A DNA stretch of 20,433 bases, from contig MU646433.1 of assembly GCA_026770585.1 (NCBI GenBank), forward strand, positions 197,901-218,333, written 5' to 3'. The position numbers and the translations under genes were made by a program. The first letter of the stretch is position 1. Each line of letters begins with the position of its first letter. This stretch comes from Baffinella frigidus (Eukaryota > Cryptophyceae > Cryptomonadales > Baffinellaceae). The notes below the pieces were generated by a model that worked only from the letters and a program-made list of their open reading frames with translations, made no database searches and had not been told where the DNA came from. Below, piece after piece: positions 8,846 through 19,700 of this stretch.

Positions 8846-9094
8846 TTACGCTGGCACTTGCTTGGAGCCGTCCTTTTCAGCTTGCCCCCACCACCCGAGA
8901 GTGAAAGTTCCTATCCCCGCCAGCATCGCGCAGTGCATGAAAACCTCAAAGCTCTGGCGCTTGAGGCCGGAAGCAGTGGCGCCGCAGCAGTGAAACCATG
9001 CCCACGCAGGGATCAGCAAGTTCTGGCCCATGAAGATCCCCCCGCCGAAGATGGCAGTCGTCCCGCCCACTGCCGTGAGCCAAACAGCCTTCAC
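8846..9094 (-). CDS. Unrecognised membrane protein, terminal exon
   Basis: Minus-strand exon with acceptor CACGCAG at 9101-9095 and TAA at 8848-8846, giving 82 residues. Hydrophobic stretches include AVWLTAVGGTTAIFGGGIFM, then NLLIPAWAWFHCCGA, and FEVFMHCAMLAGIGTFTLGW. The tail is charged (GQAEKDGSKQ). Two or three membrane segments are likely. The hydrophobic pattern, Gly/Trp content and lack of stops argue for a real exon. No ATG lies upstream in frame before the acceptor, and I cannot place upstream exons: the sequence above 9186 is telomere-like. It converges on the end of the NAA40-like gene, about 57 bp away. It could be a functional 3' exon or a gene fragment. The family is not recognised. 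Confidence 0.5.
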   Translation of the reverse strand: MKAVWLTAVGGTTAIFGGGIFMGQNLLIPAWAWFHCCGATASGLKRQSFEVFMHCAMLAGIGTFTLGWWGQAEKDGSKQVPA

Positions 9095-9185
9095 CTGCGT
9101 GGCGGCGCGCACGCTTGAGAAACACAAGTGTCAGGCGTGAGTGCCACCATCGGCGTCGAATCGCTAATCCTGCTCTTCGCGTCCA

Positions 9186-9350
9186 ACCCTCAACCCTTGA
9201 CCCTAGACACAAGTCCTAAAACCAGAGGCGCCTCCCGTTCGCCTCCTGACCTCGGCGACTCTGAACCCTACACCCTAAAAATCCCTAAAAATCTCTGAAC
9301 CCACAACCCTGGACCCTACAATGAAAATCTGAGCCCTAAACCCTGAACAA
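9186..9350. repeat. Telomere-like CCCTAAA/CCCTGAA patch
   Basis: Degenerate CCCTCAACCC, CCCTAAA, CCCTGAAC and ACCCTACA variants, C-rich on plus, interrupted by unique sequence at 9217-9260. A short tandem of GAAAACC units at 9357-9378 follows and abuts the AT-rich element. Confidence 0.7.
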
Positions 9351-9380
9351 AAAAATGAAAACCGAAAACCGAAAACCGAA

Positions 9381-9832
9381 TTTGTCGGTCGATGCCTTTT
9401 ACAGGTGATTTTACCGCGGCCTATCCCTTATGTGCCTGGGTCATCCTGAGATGACAAAAGGCTCAAATGTCAACTTTGGCATTTTCTAATTAGGCCGCCT
9501 CTTGATGGAAAATTATGAAAAAAACACCAGCTTGTCAGGCTCGCTAAGCTGAACAAATTGAGTAATTGGTGCTCAACGAATTGAGAAATTCCTGATTTAT
9601 GAGACCCGGAAAACCGTCCTCCGCTAAATTGGAATTCCTAGACCTGATTCCTGCTAAAAAAAATGATCACGTACCTTTTTCGGCAGATAAGGGATAGCTT
9701 TCTCTCTTGGAAACGGTTGACTTTCGATTGCGGGATTTCGGTTTCTCAGGGCATTTGTACTAGAATTCGCCCGAAATCTGGGGGCCACAAAAATAAATGG
9801 AAAGGCACATGCAAATGAAATCGACCGACAAA
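9381..9832. mobile_element. Probable non-autonomous DNA transposon (MITE-like), about 452 bp
   Basis: The left end TTTGTCGGTCGAT (9381-9393) is the exact reverse complement of the right end ATCGACCGACAAA (9820-9832). Similarity continues inward at a further 9 of 14 positions, giving an imperfect terminal inverted repeat of about 27 bp. The interior is clearly more AT-rich than its surroundings and has no open frame of note, as expected of a non-autonomous element. I see no clear target-site duplication. The element sits between two telomere-like tracts. Confidence 0.6.
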
Positions 9833-9837
9833 AAGTT

Positions 9838-9882
9838 TGTTGGCGAGTGGGAGCGGGATGGAACCGCTCCCACTCGCCAACA
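9838..9882. repeat. Perfect 19-bp hairpin with 7-nt loop
   Basis: TGTTGGCGAGTGGGAGCGG at 9838-9856 is followed by the loop GATGGAA and the exact complement CCGCTCCCACTCGCCAACA at 9864-9882. It begins 5 bases after the right inverted repeat of the AT-rich element. The GC-rich stem has no T run after it and is unlikely to be a protein-coding artefact. It may belong to the neighbouring mobile element or be a separate foldback. Confidence 0.85.
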
Positions 9883-9904
9883 GACTATTACCATACCAAA
9901 ATTC

Positions 9905-10200
9905 TAGACCCTAAACCCCAAACCCCAAACCCCAAACCCTACAACCTGAACCATAAAAATAAAACGTATACAATACACCCTAAAACCTTAACCCTACACC
10001 TTCACAGGTCCACGCATGGCTTCTCCCCTTCGCATCCAACCCCTAAACCCAAAACCCTGAAACCCTGAACCCTATAACCTGAACCCAAACCCTACAACCC
10101 AGGGGTTCCTCCCCTCATCCTCCGCCCCGTGAGGACTCTGAACCCCGAACCATACACCACACATCATAAAACATAAACCACACACCAACCCCCTAAACCC
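9905..10200. repeat. Telomere-like CCCTAAA/CCCCAAA tract
   Basis: Degenerate CCCTAAA, CCCCAAA, CCCTACA and CCATAAA variants, C-rich on plus, interrupted near 10005-10040 and 10100-10140 by unique sequence that itself contains CCTTCGCATCC and CCTCCGCCCC. No gene is visible. Confidence 0.8.
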
Positions 10201-10407
10201 TAAAGGGCCCCCTCCCCTTCGCCTCAAAGCCCACTTCCTCCTCATCGTGTGCCGAAGCCAGGTCCGCGCGAAAGAGAGAAACTGGGAGATTCAGCGAGCA
10301 AGAGATGCAGACGATGGGATCACTGGCAGCGTACCAGCGGGCTCTCCTGCTCGGCGGGCTCCTCGGGCCGTGGCGCCGCGCACAGCTGCCTTTTCCCGAT
10401 CCCTCCC

Positions 10408-10740
10408 ATGGATTTGTTCGCAAACCAGGCAGGCACCCCCGAAGAACGGGTAGCCAGCGCCAGAGAGGGCATGCGGCGGCTGGCTGCAGCCGAGCTGCCC
10501 AGCGCCTGCGACAGGAGTGCGCCCCGGGATGTTGCCAGGAGTTGCGCCATTCTCTGCGAAATCCTGGCCATTTTCCTGGATGTCAAAAGTCAACTTTACA
10601 ATCGCGACTGGCTTATGAGGTTGACTTTCTCAAGTCCTAGAAGTCCACTGTTGACTAATCGCACAAATTTGAAAAAGTGGGTGGCTGTGGGTCGCTTGGA
10701 AGGACATGGGTTTGTTGTGACGCGGCAGGCGGCCTTTTAG
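10408..10740 (+). CDS. Hypothetical 110-residue open frame upstream of the kinesin gene
   Basis: From an ATG at 10408 the frame reads MDLFANQAGTPEERVASARE, continues with Ala/Arg-rich text and DVARSCAILCEILAIFLDVK, and stops at 10738-10740. The first 60 residues look protein-like (an amphipathic helix pattern and GC-rich third positions); the last part looks like ordinary intergenic sequence. A GTCAAA at 10582 could be a splice donor. The stop lies 17 bp before the kinesin ATG, so the frame may be a chance ORF, a fragment or a small upstream gene. No family is recognised. Confidence 0.25.
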   Translation: MDLFANQAGTPEERVASAREGMRRLAAAELPSACDRSAPRDVARSCAILCEILAIFLDVKSQLYNRDWLMRLTFSSPRSPLLTNRTNLKKWVAVGRLEGHGFVVTRQAAF

Positions 10741-10757
10741 AGCCAAAGAGAGCCAGG

Positions 10758-13700
10758 ATGGAGGAGGTGGCGGATGTTGGCGATCAGATCCGGGTGGCGG
10801 TGCGTGTGCGGCCCTTCAATTCGCGAGAGGCTGCAAGGAACTGCAAATGTTGTGTGGAGATGGATGGAGGGACGACGATCCTTCGAAACGATGACGCAGC
10901 CCGGGGCCCCGATGACGGCAAGCGCGTGTTTAATTTTGACCACTGCTACTGGTCGCACGACCGCTCGCATCCAAACTACGCGTCGCAGGAGGCGGTCTTC
11001 AATGACCTGGGCAGGCTGGCTCTGCGGAACGCTTTCCTGGGATACAACGTCTGTCTTTTTGCCTACGGTCAGACGGGGTCGGGGAAGTCCTTCTCAATGG
11101 TAGGAAATGAGGACGACCGAGGGATTGTGCCGCGTGTGGCGACCGAGCTGTTCGAGAAGATGGAGGCGCAGAAGCAGGAGAATGTGGCGTTCGAGGTGGT
11201 GACCTCGATGATCGAAATCTACTCGGAGAAGATCCGCGACTTGTTGAACCCGCGGGCTGGCAAGACGGAGCTGCGGGTGCGCGAGCATCCGAAGAAGGGG
11301 CCGTATATTGAAGGGCTCACCGCTATGCCGGCCCTGAGCTATAAGGAAATCGAGCGGCAGATCGAGGTGGGCAACCGCTCGAGGAGCGTGGCCTCGACGC
11401 ACATGAACGATGTCTCCTCGCGAGCACACACCATTTTCTCGATCAAATTCTCGCAGACCTCGCTGGAGAAGCTCGAGTCGGGGCTGGCGAGGGAGACCAA
11501 GAAGGTGTCGATCATCAACCTCGTGGACCTGGCCGGGTCCGAGCGGCAGAGCTCCAAGCAGCTCACCGCCACCGAGCAGGTCCCCCCCCACCACTCGCTC
11601 CCCCCATCCGCCAACCAGCCTGCATTGTGGTCGTGTGTGGTGCTGTTTTTTCCCCCGCCCCCACCGACTGTCTCCCCAGCCACACAGCAGGACTCCCACT
11701 TGAAATCTCCACTTTGATTCCCCGCCCCCGGTAAGCTTTCACAAGCTGACGTGTTGGGGTGCGGGCGTGCGGGGCAGGCGCGGTTCAAAGAGGGGGTCGC
11801 AATCAACAAGTCGCTGTCGGCCTTGGCCAACTGCATTTTCGCTCTCTACAAGCAGTCCCAACAAAAGGCTGGCGAAAAGGTGTTGCCCCGGATTCTGAAA
11901 CGAATGTCGCATGTCGCCCCAGCTCCGTGCACTCAGATCCCCAAATCAAGCCGTGTCCCACCTGCACTTGTAACGTGTCAATTACACACGAACAGCTGCC
12001 TATTTTAAAAATAAATAAAAAAGAGAAACACTCTCAGACACGACCCAGTCTTCTTAGTGTAGCCACGTGACCCTCCTTCTAGGGGGGGGGGGTGAAAAAA
12101 AAGCCCCCCTCAGAGCCTCCTCCTCTAGGTGGATGGGGGGGGGTTGAAAAAAAAGGGAAGGTGTGCGTGTTTCCTTTAAAGCAACCGGGAAAACTAATTG
12201 CCAAACTACCAGGAAAACTAATTATAATTGCTCCGCACCAAGCAGGCAACCCTAAACCCTAAACCCGAAACCCTAAACCCGAAACCCGAAACCCGAAACC
12301 CTAAACTCTAAACCCTAAACCCGAAACCCTAGACCCTAGACCCTCAACACTAAACCCTGGTTTTCCGCAGATCCACATCCCGTACCGCGACTCGCAGCTC
12401 ACGTGGCTCCTGAAAGAGTCTCTCGGTACCGCCAACATACCCCCCCCCCGAGTGGGCAGCGTGGTACGAGTGTGAGGTGTGGCGGTAGGTACTGCAACGG
12501 CAGGATGAGGGCAAGGCACGCACGCTGTTGGGGCTGGCGTGGGCGCTGGCCCTAGCGTCTTGCGGGAGGGCTGGTCCCAGGAACATAGGACCACCCTAGG
12601 GGATGTGCGTGTCCTTAATTTCGATTCATCCCATGTATGTCGCATTTCGAGTGACCCATGTATGTCGCATTTCGAGTGACCCATGTATATCGCATTGCGA
12701 GTAACCCAAGTATGTCGTCGCAGGCGGCAACGCAAAGACCATCATGATCGCAGCGATCTCACCAGCCGACATCAACTTCGAGGAGAGCCTCTCTACCCTC
12801 CAGTACGCGGCGCGTGCGAAGCGCATCAAGACCAATGCGAAAGTCAACGAGGATACCAACGACAAGATCATCCGGGAGCTGCGCGCTGAGATCGAGCGCC
12901 TCCGCCGCGAGGTCCCCACCTTGATCCCTCCCCTCCCATCCCCGCGTGCAACTTCGTGTCGGGCACAGGCCGCGCCCCCGCGCACACCAGCCAAGCAACA
13001 TCTCTGCCGTGAGTGAGTCAGTAGGCCTGGCCTGCGCATGTACGCACGCAGAGGAGGCGCGGCGGGGGACGAGGCGCTGGGATCTCGAGTGCAGGAGATC
13101 GTACCTGGCTGCCAGGTTACCTCGGTAGAGGTGTCTCGCGGTGGGGCAGATGGCGGAGTCCCCTTCCACTTGCCGACGCCTCACGCCTCACGCGGTCGCC
13201 TCACGCGCACGCTCACGCTCAAGGAGGAGTTGGATTCCCGTGTTTCAGGTGGCGGAGCAGAAGCCGGCGGACGCGGAGTCGGATGCTGATCGCGAGGTGC
13301 AGGAGCTGCGCCAGCAACTTCTCGAGAGCCAGAAGATGATCGAGCAGGTCCCCTACAACATAAACCCTAAACCCTAAACCCTAATCCCTAATCCCTAAAC
13401 CCCAAACCCTAAACCCTAAACCCTGAACCCTAAACCCTAAACCCTAAACCCTGAACCCTAAACCTTTAACCCTAAACCTTAAACCCTAAACCCTAAACCC
13501 TAAACCCTAAACCTCGAATCCCAAACCCTAAACCCTAAACCCTAAACCCTAAACCCTAAACCCTAAACTCTTAACCTCAAACCATCAACCCTCAACCCTC
13601 CTGCGACCTGCCCCGTCCACCGCCTTTTCGCTGTTCGCGTGGGTGGCTGGCGTGAGTGAGTGGTGACGTGGGTCCCGGGCGCGACGCGCGACGCTCCTGC

Positions 13701-16700
13701 CCCTCGGGTTGAAAAGGCTGCCTCGCGTGCCCTGGCGAAACGCTTTGCAAACCTGGGCTGGTTCTGATTCGAGGTGATGGGGAACAGATGAACCAGCACT
13801 GGCAAGAGCAACTGAAGGAAAACGCCGAGAAGCAGCGCAAGGACACAAGGTATGCTCCCTCCCTTGGCGCGCGCTGCTCCTCCAGCCTCGCCTCGCTCTG
13901 CGTGCCTGGCGGGTCCGCGGGCCTGGTGTAGTGTGTTTCGTGAAACACAAAGAAGGGGCTGTGATGGTTGGGAGGATGGGCGGCAGACACAGCGGGCAGC
14001 GCGCGGTGCGCCAGGCTGAGGAGTGGCGGTAGGGGCGGCTGTGCAGGGTTTCGGTGAGCGGCAGAGGCTGGGATGGTGTGGCGGTGTTTGTGGGGGTGAG
14101 CAGCGTGCGGTGAGATGAGGAGGGGTGGTGGCGGTGGTGTCAGAGGGTCGCAGTGAGCGGCAGAGGCTGAGTCGTGGTGGTGGCGCAGCAGGGTCTCGGT
14201 GAGCGGCAAGGGGGTGTACATCGACGACCAGAACACCCCCCAGCTGATCAACCTCAACGAGGACCCTCTGATGACCGAGTGTCTGGTCTACTTTCTCGCG
14301 TCTGGCACGACTGTCATGGGCTCGAGCGTCGACGAGCAGGACAGTGACGACGGCTCCAACGGTCCTCTCCCGCCCACCCGCACCTCCTCACACGCTGCCT
14401 GCTCGCGTGCCATCTTGCAATCTTTGGAGCGCGATCGTGTGCGCCGGGCCGGGCGCCGCGCCTCCCCTCCGCGGCAGGGACGTTCGTGCGTGCACATGCC
14501 GAAAACACCCGGGAGCGATGCGAACGCTCTGTGGCGGACACCCCTCCTCGGTACGCAGCGCCCACGGCCCGGAGCGCTGACGGTTGGTTGATGGATGATG
14601 ACGGCAGGGATCCCGCTGGTGGGGCAGACGATCGCGCCGCTGCACTGCTCGATCAAGAACGTCAACGGCCAGGTCACCATCGAGGCGATCGAGGGTGCCG
14701 TCACGTTCGTCAACGGACGAAGGATCACGGAAGTCACCCCGCTCAAGCAGGTGCCACCACCGACCCTACGCCTGCTGCCACCGCAGAGCCGCCTCGCTAG
14801 AGCCCAGACCCGTCCCTCCTGTGCAGCGCACACACTCCTCCCTCCACAGGGGGGGGGGGCTTGCCCCTCTTGTGGAGGCGGAGGCACTTCGGGGGGCGGC
14901 GTGCGGTGGTCTCGTTGGCGAGGAGTGCCGCGTATCGTGCATCGGGCGCACCACCAGCACGCGCACGTGCACGTGTTGGATGCAGGCGCAGGGGGTGCGG
15001 TGCGCGATGGAGACGATGGCACGGCAGCGCGGGCGTCTGAGTGGGGAGACCGGTTGGTGTACGGCAGGGCCACCGCATCGTGCTGGGCACCTCGCACATG
15101 TTCCGGTTCCACGACCCTGTCGAGTCGGCGCGGCTTCGCCTCGAGCGCGAGGAGTACCTCCTGGTCCACCCGACAGAGACGCTCACCAACTCGGCCGTCT
15201 TCGACTGGAACTATGCCAAGGAGGAGGTGCGCATCTCCCCTCTCCCCTCCCAGCCCCCCCCCGACCGCCGCTTCCGCCTGCAATGTTTCACCAGAACAGC
15301 ACCCCCGGGTGCGTCTACTTTCTGTGTCACGTTTCTCGGTGAGGAGCGTGCGCGTTGCTCAAGTCGCGGATTTTGCCGTTCGAAAGCTGTGCGGTGCGGT
15401 GTGTGGCGGGGGTGCATCCGCGGCGAGAGTGTGACGTGTGTGTCCGTGTTGTCCGGGGCGCAGCTGCGGCTGATGAACGGAGGGGCGAACGCTTCCGACT
15501 GGGGCGGATCTTCGCCCACTGGGTCAGTCTGCCTCCCTCGCACATTCCCGCGCCAGATCCCGCACACCGTGTCTTTTATATCCCCGTTGCACATTAAACG
15601 TGTGTGGAATGTCTGGGAGGGGCGGGATTCCCCCCGTGCGTTTGAACGCGTTGGAACGTGGTGCCCGCGGTGTGACGTTGACGGGGGGGGGGCAGCGTGG
15701 ACATCCTCGCACCGCAGTGGGCGCTGAAGCTGCGTGGATGGTGGCGAGTTGTTGTTAACGGCGTGTGGGTTGGTTGGTTGCAGGCGGCCCACCTCTCCGC
15801 AGGGCTTCAGCGAGCACAACGGGGGCTCGTTCAGCGAGAACAACGGGAGCTCCACTGGCTCCCCTGTCTCGCGAGACGGGGGCGCGAGCAGCGGGGGCGG
15901 CGCGCACGTCAAGGGGGACGACACGTTCGAGCTGCTCCACGAGAGGCGGCTGTCGCCCCGCACGCTCGCGCGCTCCGACAGCGACGACCGGATGCTCGAG
16001 GCCGGCAACAGCGGCAAGTTCCCCATCAACCCCCTCCCTGACGATCATCACGTCGTGCTCCCAGACATGTCCTCGGCGGCGAGCGACGCGAGCGGGCTCG
16101 ACACGGCGTCCCAATTTAGTGCCGCCGCGCCCGTGCGCCCCCCCGACCCTCCCAAGCCTGCGACGCCCGCCGGGCCCGCAGCAGCCATGGCAGGCATCGG
16201 GGTGCTCGTCCAGCGCCTTGGGGGGATGATCACCGTGGTGGATCTGGTGAAGGGGGGCCCCGCAGACATGTCGCGGGAGCTCAAGATCGGGCAGGTGGTG
16301 CTGGAGGTGGACGGGCAGAGCGTGGACCAGACGTCGTTCCGCAACGTTCTGCAGCTCATTCGCGGCCCGGTCGGTTCCTGGATCTCGCTCATGGTCCAGG
16401 TCTGCTGCCTCCTCCGCCACTCCTCCCCGCCCTGCCACCGCGTCACGCACACACCCCTCCCACGCAATTCCCCCTGCCCCTCCCCCGTCCCTCCCATCGC
16501 CCCTCCCCGCGCCCCTCCCCGCGCCCCCTCCCGCATCTCGCGCGCACCCACGTGCCTGGTGCTGCACCTGCCCCACGCCACTCGCGCCAGACGTTCTTAC
16601 AGATCGCGCCCTGTGTGTGCCACGGCGAGCGACGCACGCGGCGTGTAGGTGCCAGGCAGATGGCGGAGTGATGCTAGAGAGCGGGCGGGGCTGACTGGGT

Positions 16701-19700
16701 GCGCGCGCGGGTTGTCAGGACATTGCATTCGAGGGGGCGCAGAGAGGGGTGAATGTGATCAAGATGCAGCGGGGATTGCTGCCTTCTGAGAACCACACCG
16801 CCGCCGACCGCCGGGAAAGCACCGGCAGCAAAGGCAGCAAAGACAGGTCCCCGCCCCCCAGTGCGTGGCAGTCGTGCGTCTGTGTGCGGCTGCATGCGCG
16901 CTGTGCGTGTCGGTGTGGTCCTCTAGAGGGGTACACCGACGTCCTCTAGAGTGGCGGTGTGGCTGGGGCCCACAGCCTGTTCAAGCGTGTCGGGGAGGCG
17001 TGTTTTTGTGAGCAAGGTGCCCCGGTAGGGCTGCGCAGGTGGCTGACGCAATGCACATTTGCAGGTCTCGGAGAAACTCGCGGGGTTCGCCCCCGTCGCA
17101 GAATGGCAGAGGCTGGGAAGCGCAGGGCGGGTCTGACGAGGAGGCTGAGCTTGAGGATGAAGATGAGGATGAGGTCCCCCCGCCTCCCTCCCACCTGCTC
17201 CGTCTCTCGTCTGCTCCCTTCTCGCAACGTGACATGGCCACACGCACACGCGCACGCACACACACAACGCTAAGCAGCGGGGCTCATCCGGGGGGGCGCA
17301 TCCAGGGGGCGGGGGGGTATTGGGCATATGGTTATGAGGGACGCAAGCGGCGCAGACGTTTTTGGAGATGGGGTCTGCAGGCGAGCGTAACGCGACCTCT
17401 TTGGGACTAAATCATGGATGGATGGATGGTGGGCGCAGGATGACGAGGCGATGGACCTGTCGATGATGCCCTTGGAGGAGTTGACCCTCAACGGCTCCGG
17501 AAACAAGGGCCCCACCGGCATCTCATCGGAGCTGGTCAAGGCCGGGAAGGGCAACGGGGCGCAAAGCCTTGAGAACGATTTTGATGAAGAAAACGACGAG
17601 GATGAAGACAGCGGGTGCGCCCCTTTGTCTTGCTTTATGCCCCCCCCCCCAGTCTTGGTGTATGTGCCCCCCAGAGTCTTGGTTAAGGTGTGCTCCCCAG
17701 TATTGCCCCCCGTGCGTCCCGCAGTCTTGCTCCCCGTGCGCTTCGCCCCGCTCTCTGGCCGCACAACACCGCTCCCCCCAGCACCGCGCCCAATCCAACT
17801 ATCGCAAGGACGAGCCGCACCCAACCGCGCTGTCCGGTTCCGTCATGTGGTGCATCAGAACCAGCATGTGGTCGTGCACCAAGCAGGTAATTGGAAGGGC
17901 TGACGCGGGGGCGGTGGGTCCAAGCAGGAGCTGGAGGCGCGAGAAACCCCTCTAGGGCTGTGTTGAGAGAAGGATCTGACAGGGTCCGGGGACAGGAGCG
18001 AGAGCGACTCCTCGATGTTGAACCTCGAGGAGGTGGCGAGCGGGAGCGAGGGGAGCGACGAACCAGAAGACCTTGGTGCGCTAGAGGCATCCTCGGATAG
18101 CGGATCCGCGGAGAACCTCGAAGACATGGACAGCGACTTGGAGCCCCTCGACGGCCTGGACTCACCACCAACATCTCCACAACCGCCGCCGGGTCCGACC
18201 CCTCCACCACCTCGCCCTCCCCCCCCTTGCCTCGCCGGTGGCCCTGCGCGCACACGGTGGCGGCCACGTACACCTCTGGTGGCTGGTGGCGTGACCTCCG
18301 ACTGCTGACGTGGCTCGCGCATGCTCGTGCGGCACAGGCGGAGGGAAGGCCGCTGCGCCGCGCGCAGGGCACGCTACCAACAACACCCACCACCCGCACC
18401 AGCAGCACGGTCAGCCCCGCCCGCCACTCCCGCGTGATCTCCTGCAGGGCGACAGGGTGTGAGTGCCGAGGGGTGTTTCTTGCAGGCAGGAGATGATGTG
18501 TGCAGGCATGGCGCGGTTGCAGCGGCGCGCGCTCGCTCCCGCAGCGGACTGACGTGCGGAGGATGTCTGTTGCTGACGTGGGGAGGAGTGTGTGGCAGGC
18601 GACCACACAGCACCATCATCGCACGCGCACGCGGCTGTCAAGCCCGCGGCGCCTGCCGGGGGGACGTCCCGCGCGGCGCACCCGCACAACCATCACAACA
18701 ACAACAACCAGCCGCCGGCGCCCGCTGCACCGGCGAAGCCCGCGCCCCTCTGCATTAAGATCGACGTCGAACCCACCAATCGGTTGGTGCCCCCTCCCCG
18801 CTACATGCGCGCGTGCCACCCTGCCTGCCTCGCCCACTCTTTCTCTCTCTCGCGCGCGCGCGCGCGCGCACGCCAGACGAGACCAGGATGCGTCCCCCTG
18901 CGCCGCTCTGCAATTCTCAGCCTAGGTTATGCTCCGGGGGCCTCGGATGGTTGGGTTGAGTGACGGGGTGATGGTTGGTTGGATGCGGCATGAGGGTGAT
19001 GCCGGGATTGTGATGGCATGTGGGCATGAGGGGCATGGCGGGTGGTGATGGGTGGGGTGCGGGAGCAGGGCGATGCCGGGATACTCGCTGATGTTCAATG
19101 TGGAGCAAGTGGCGATCGGACTGCGGTACGGAGTGGAAGTGAAAGACCACAAGACGATGCTGAAAGTGTATGCAAGGTGCTTCACGGCGCGAGATGCCAA
19201 GGAGTGGCTGGCCGCACATGCTCTCAAGGCCTTCATGGCCAAGGTTGCCACCCTACCTACCTACCTACCTACCTACCTGGTTAGGGTTAAGGGTATGAGC
19301 TGCCAGCGAAGGAACTCATGAGCCAAAAAAAAAAACGGTGTCTCCCTGCGCACGCACCCCCCCCGAGGCGGTGACGAGAGCCACTGTAGGTACCTGATCA
19401 CCTCGCGGTTCGGGCGTGATGCAGTCACGTGACTGGCAGTGGCGGGTGCGCTGCGAGATGGGTGGGCCGGCACCACCAGCAGGCTCGGGGGCGGGAGAAC
19501 GAGAGCCAGGCAGGGTTGATGAGGAGCAAGAGGGGTGGGGAGCTGACTCGCGTGGCGGGACCGGTTGCGCAGGAGAACCAGGGAGGTTCGTGGCCATCAG
19601 AGAGGCTGCGAATCCTGTCTCGATCTGCCGCCCTCCTCCTCGCCCAGGTCTGCTCATCTGCCTCGACTGACCCCCCTCCCACCATCCTCCCCTCCCCTCC

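Noticed and set aside
9838-9907. Helitron 3' terminus (hairpin followed by CTAG)
   Set aside because: The hairpin is good, but CTAG lies 21 bases after the stem, farther than the usual 5-12, and no matching 5' TC end or rolling-circle protein is seen.
10677-10757. Upstream extension of the kinesin N-terminus
   Set aside because: The frame is open but has no ATG before 10758; motors of this class start a few residues before the [10 protein letters not shown] strand, which matches 10758.
13039-13110. Additional kinesin exon (EEARRG-like text) in intron 4
   Set aside because: Exons 4 and 5 already join in phase; this candidate gives Arg/Trp-rich text unlike a coiled coil.
14288-15283. Long minus-strand open frame (331 residues) opposite the kinesin FHA exons
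   Set aside because: It lies antisense to conserved kinesin exons 7-9. High GC keeps antisense frames open; the text is low-complexity with no motif.
15211-16029. Minus-strand open frame of 272 residues
   Set aside because: Antisense to kinesin exons 9-11; Ser/Pro/Arg-rich with no recognisable domain.
19391-19429. An extra kinesin exon reading [11 protein letters not shown]
   Set aside because: It looks protein-like, but joining 19243 directly to 19603 gives a better DEP-like alignment with consistent phase; including it would add an unexplained insertion.
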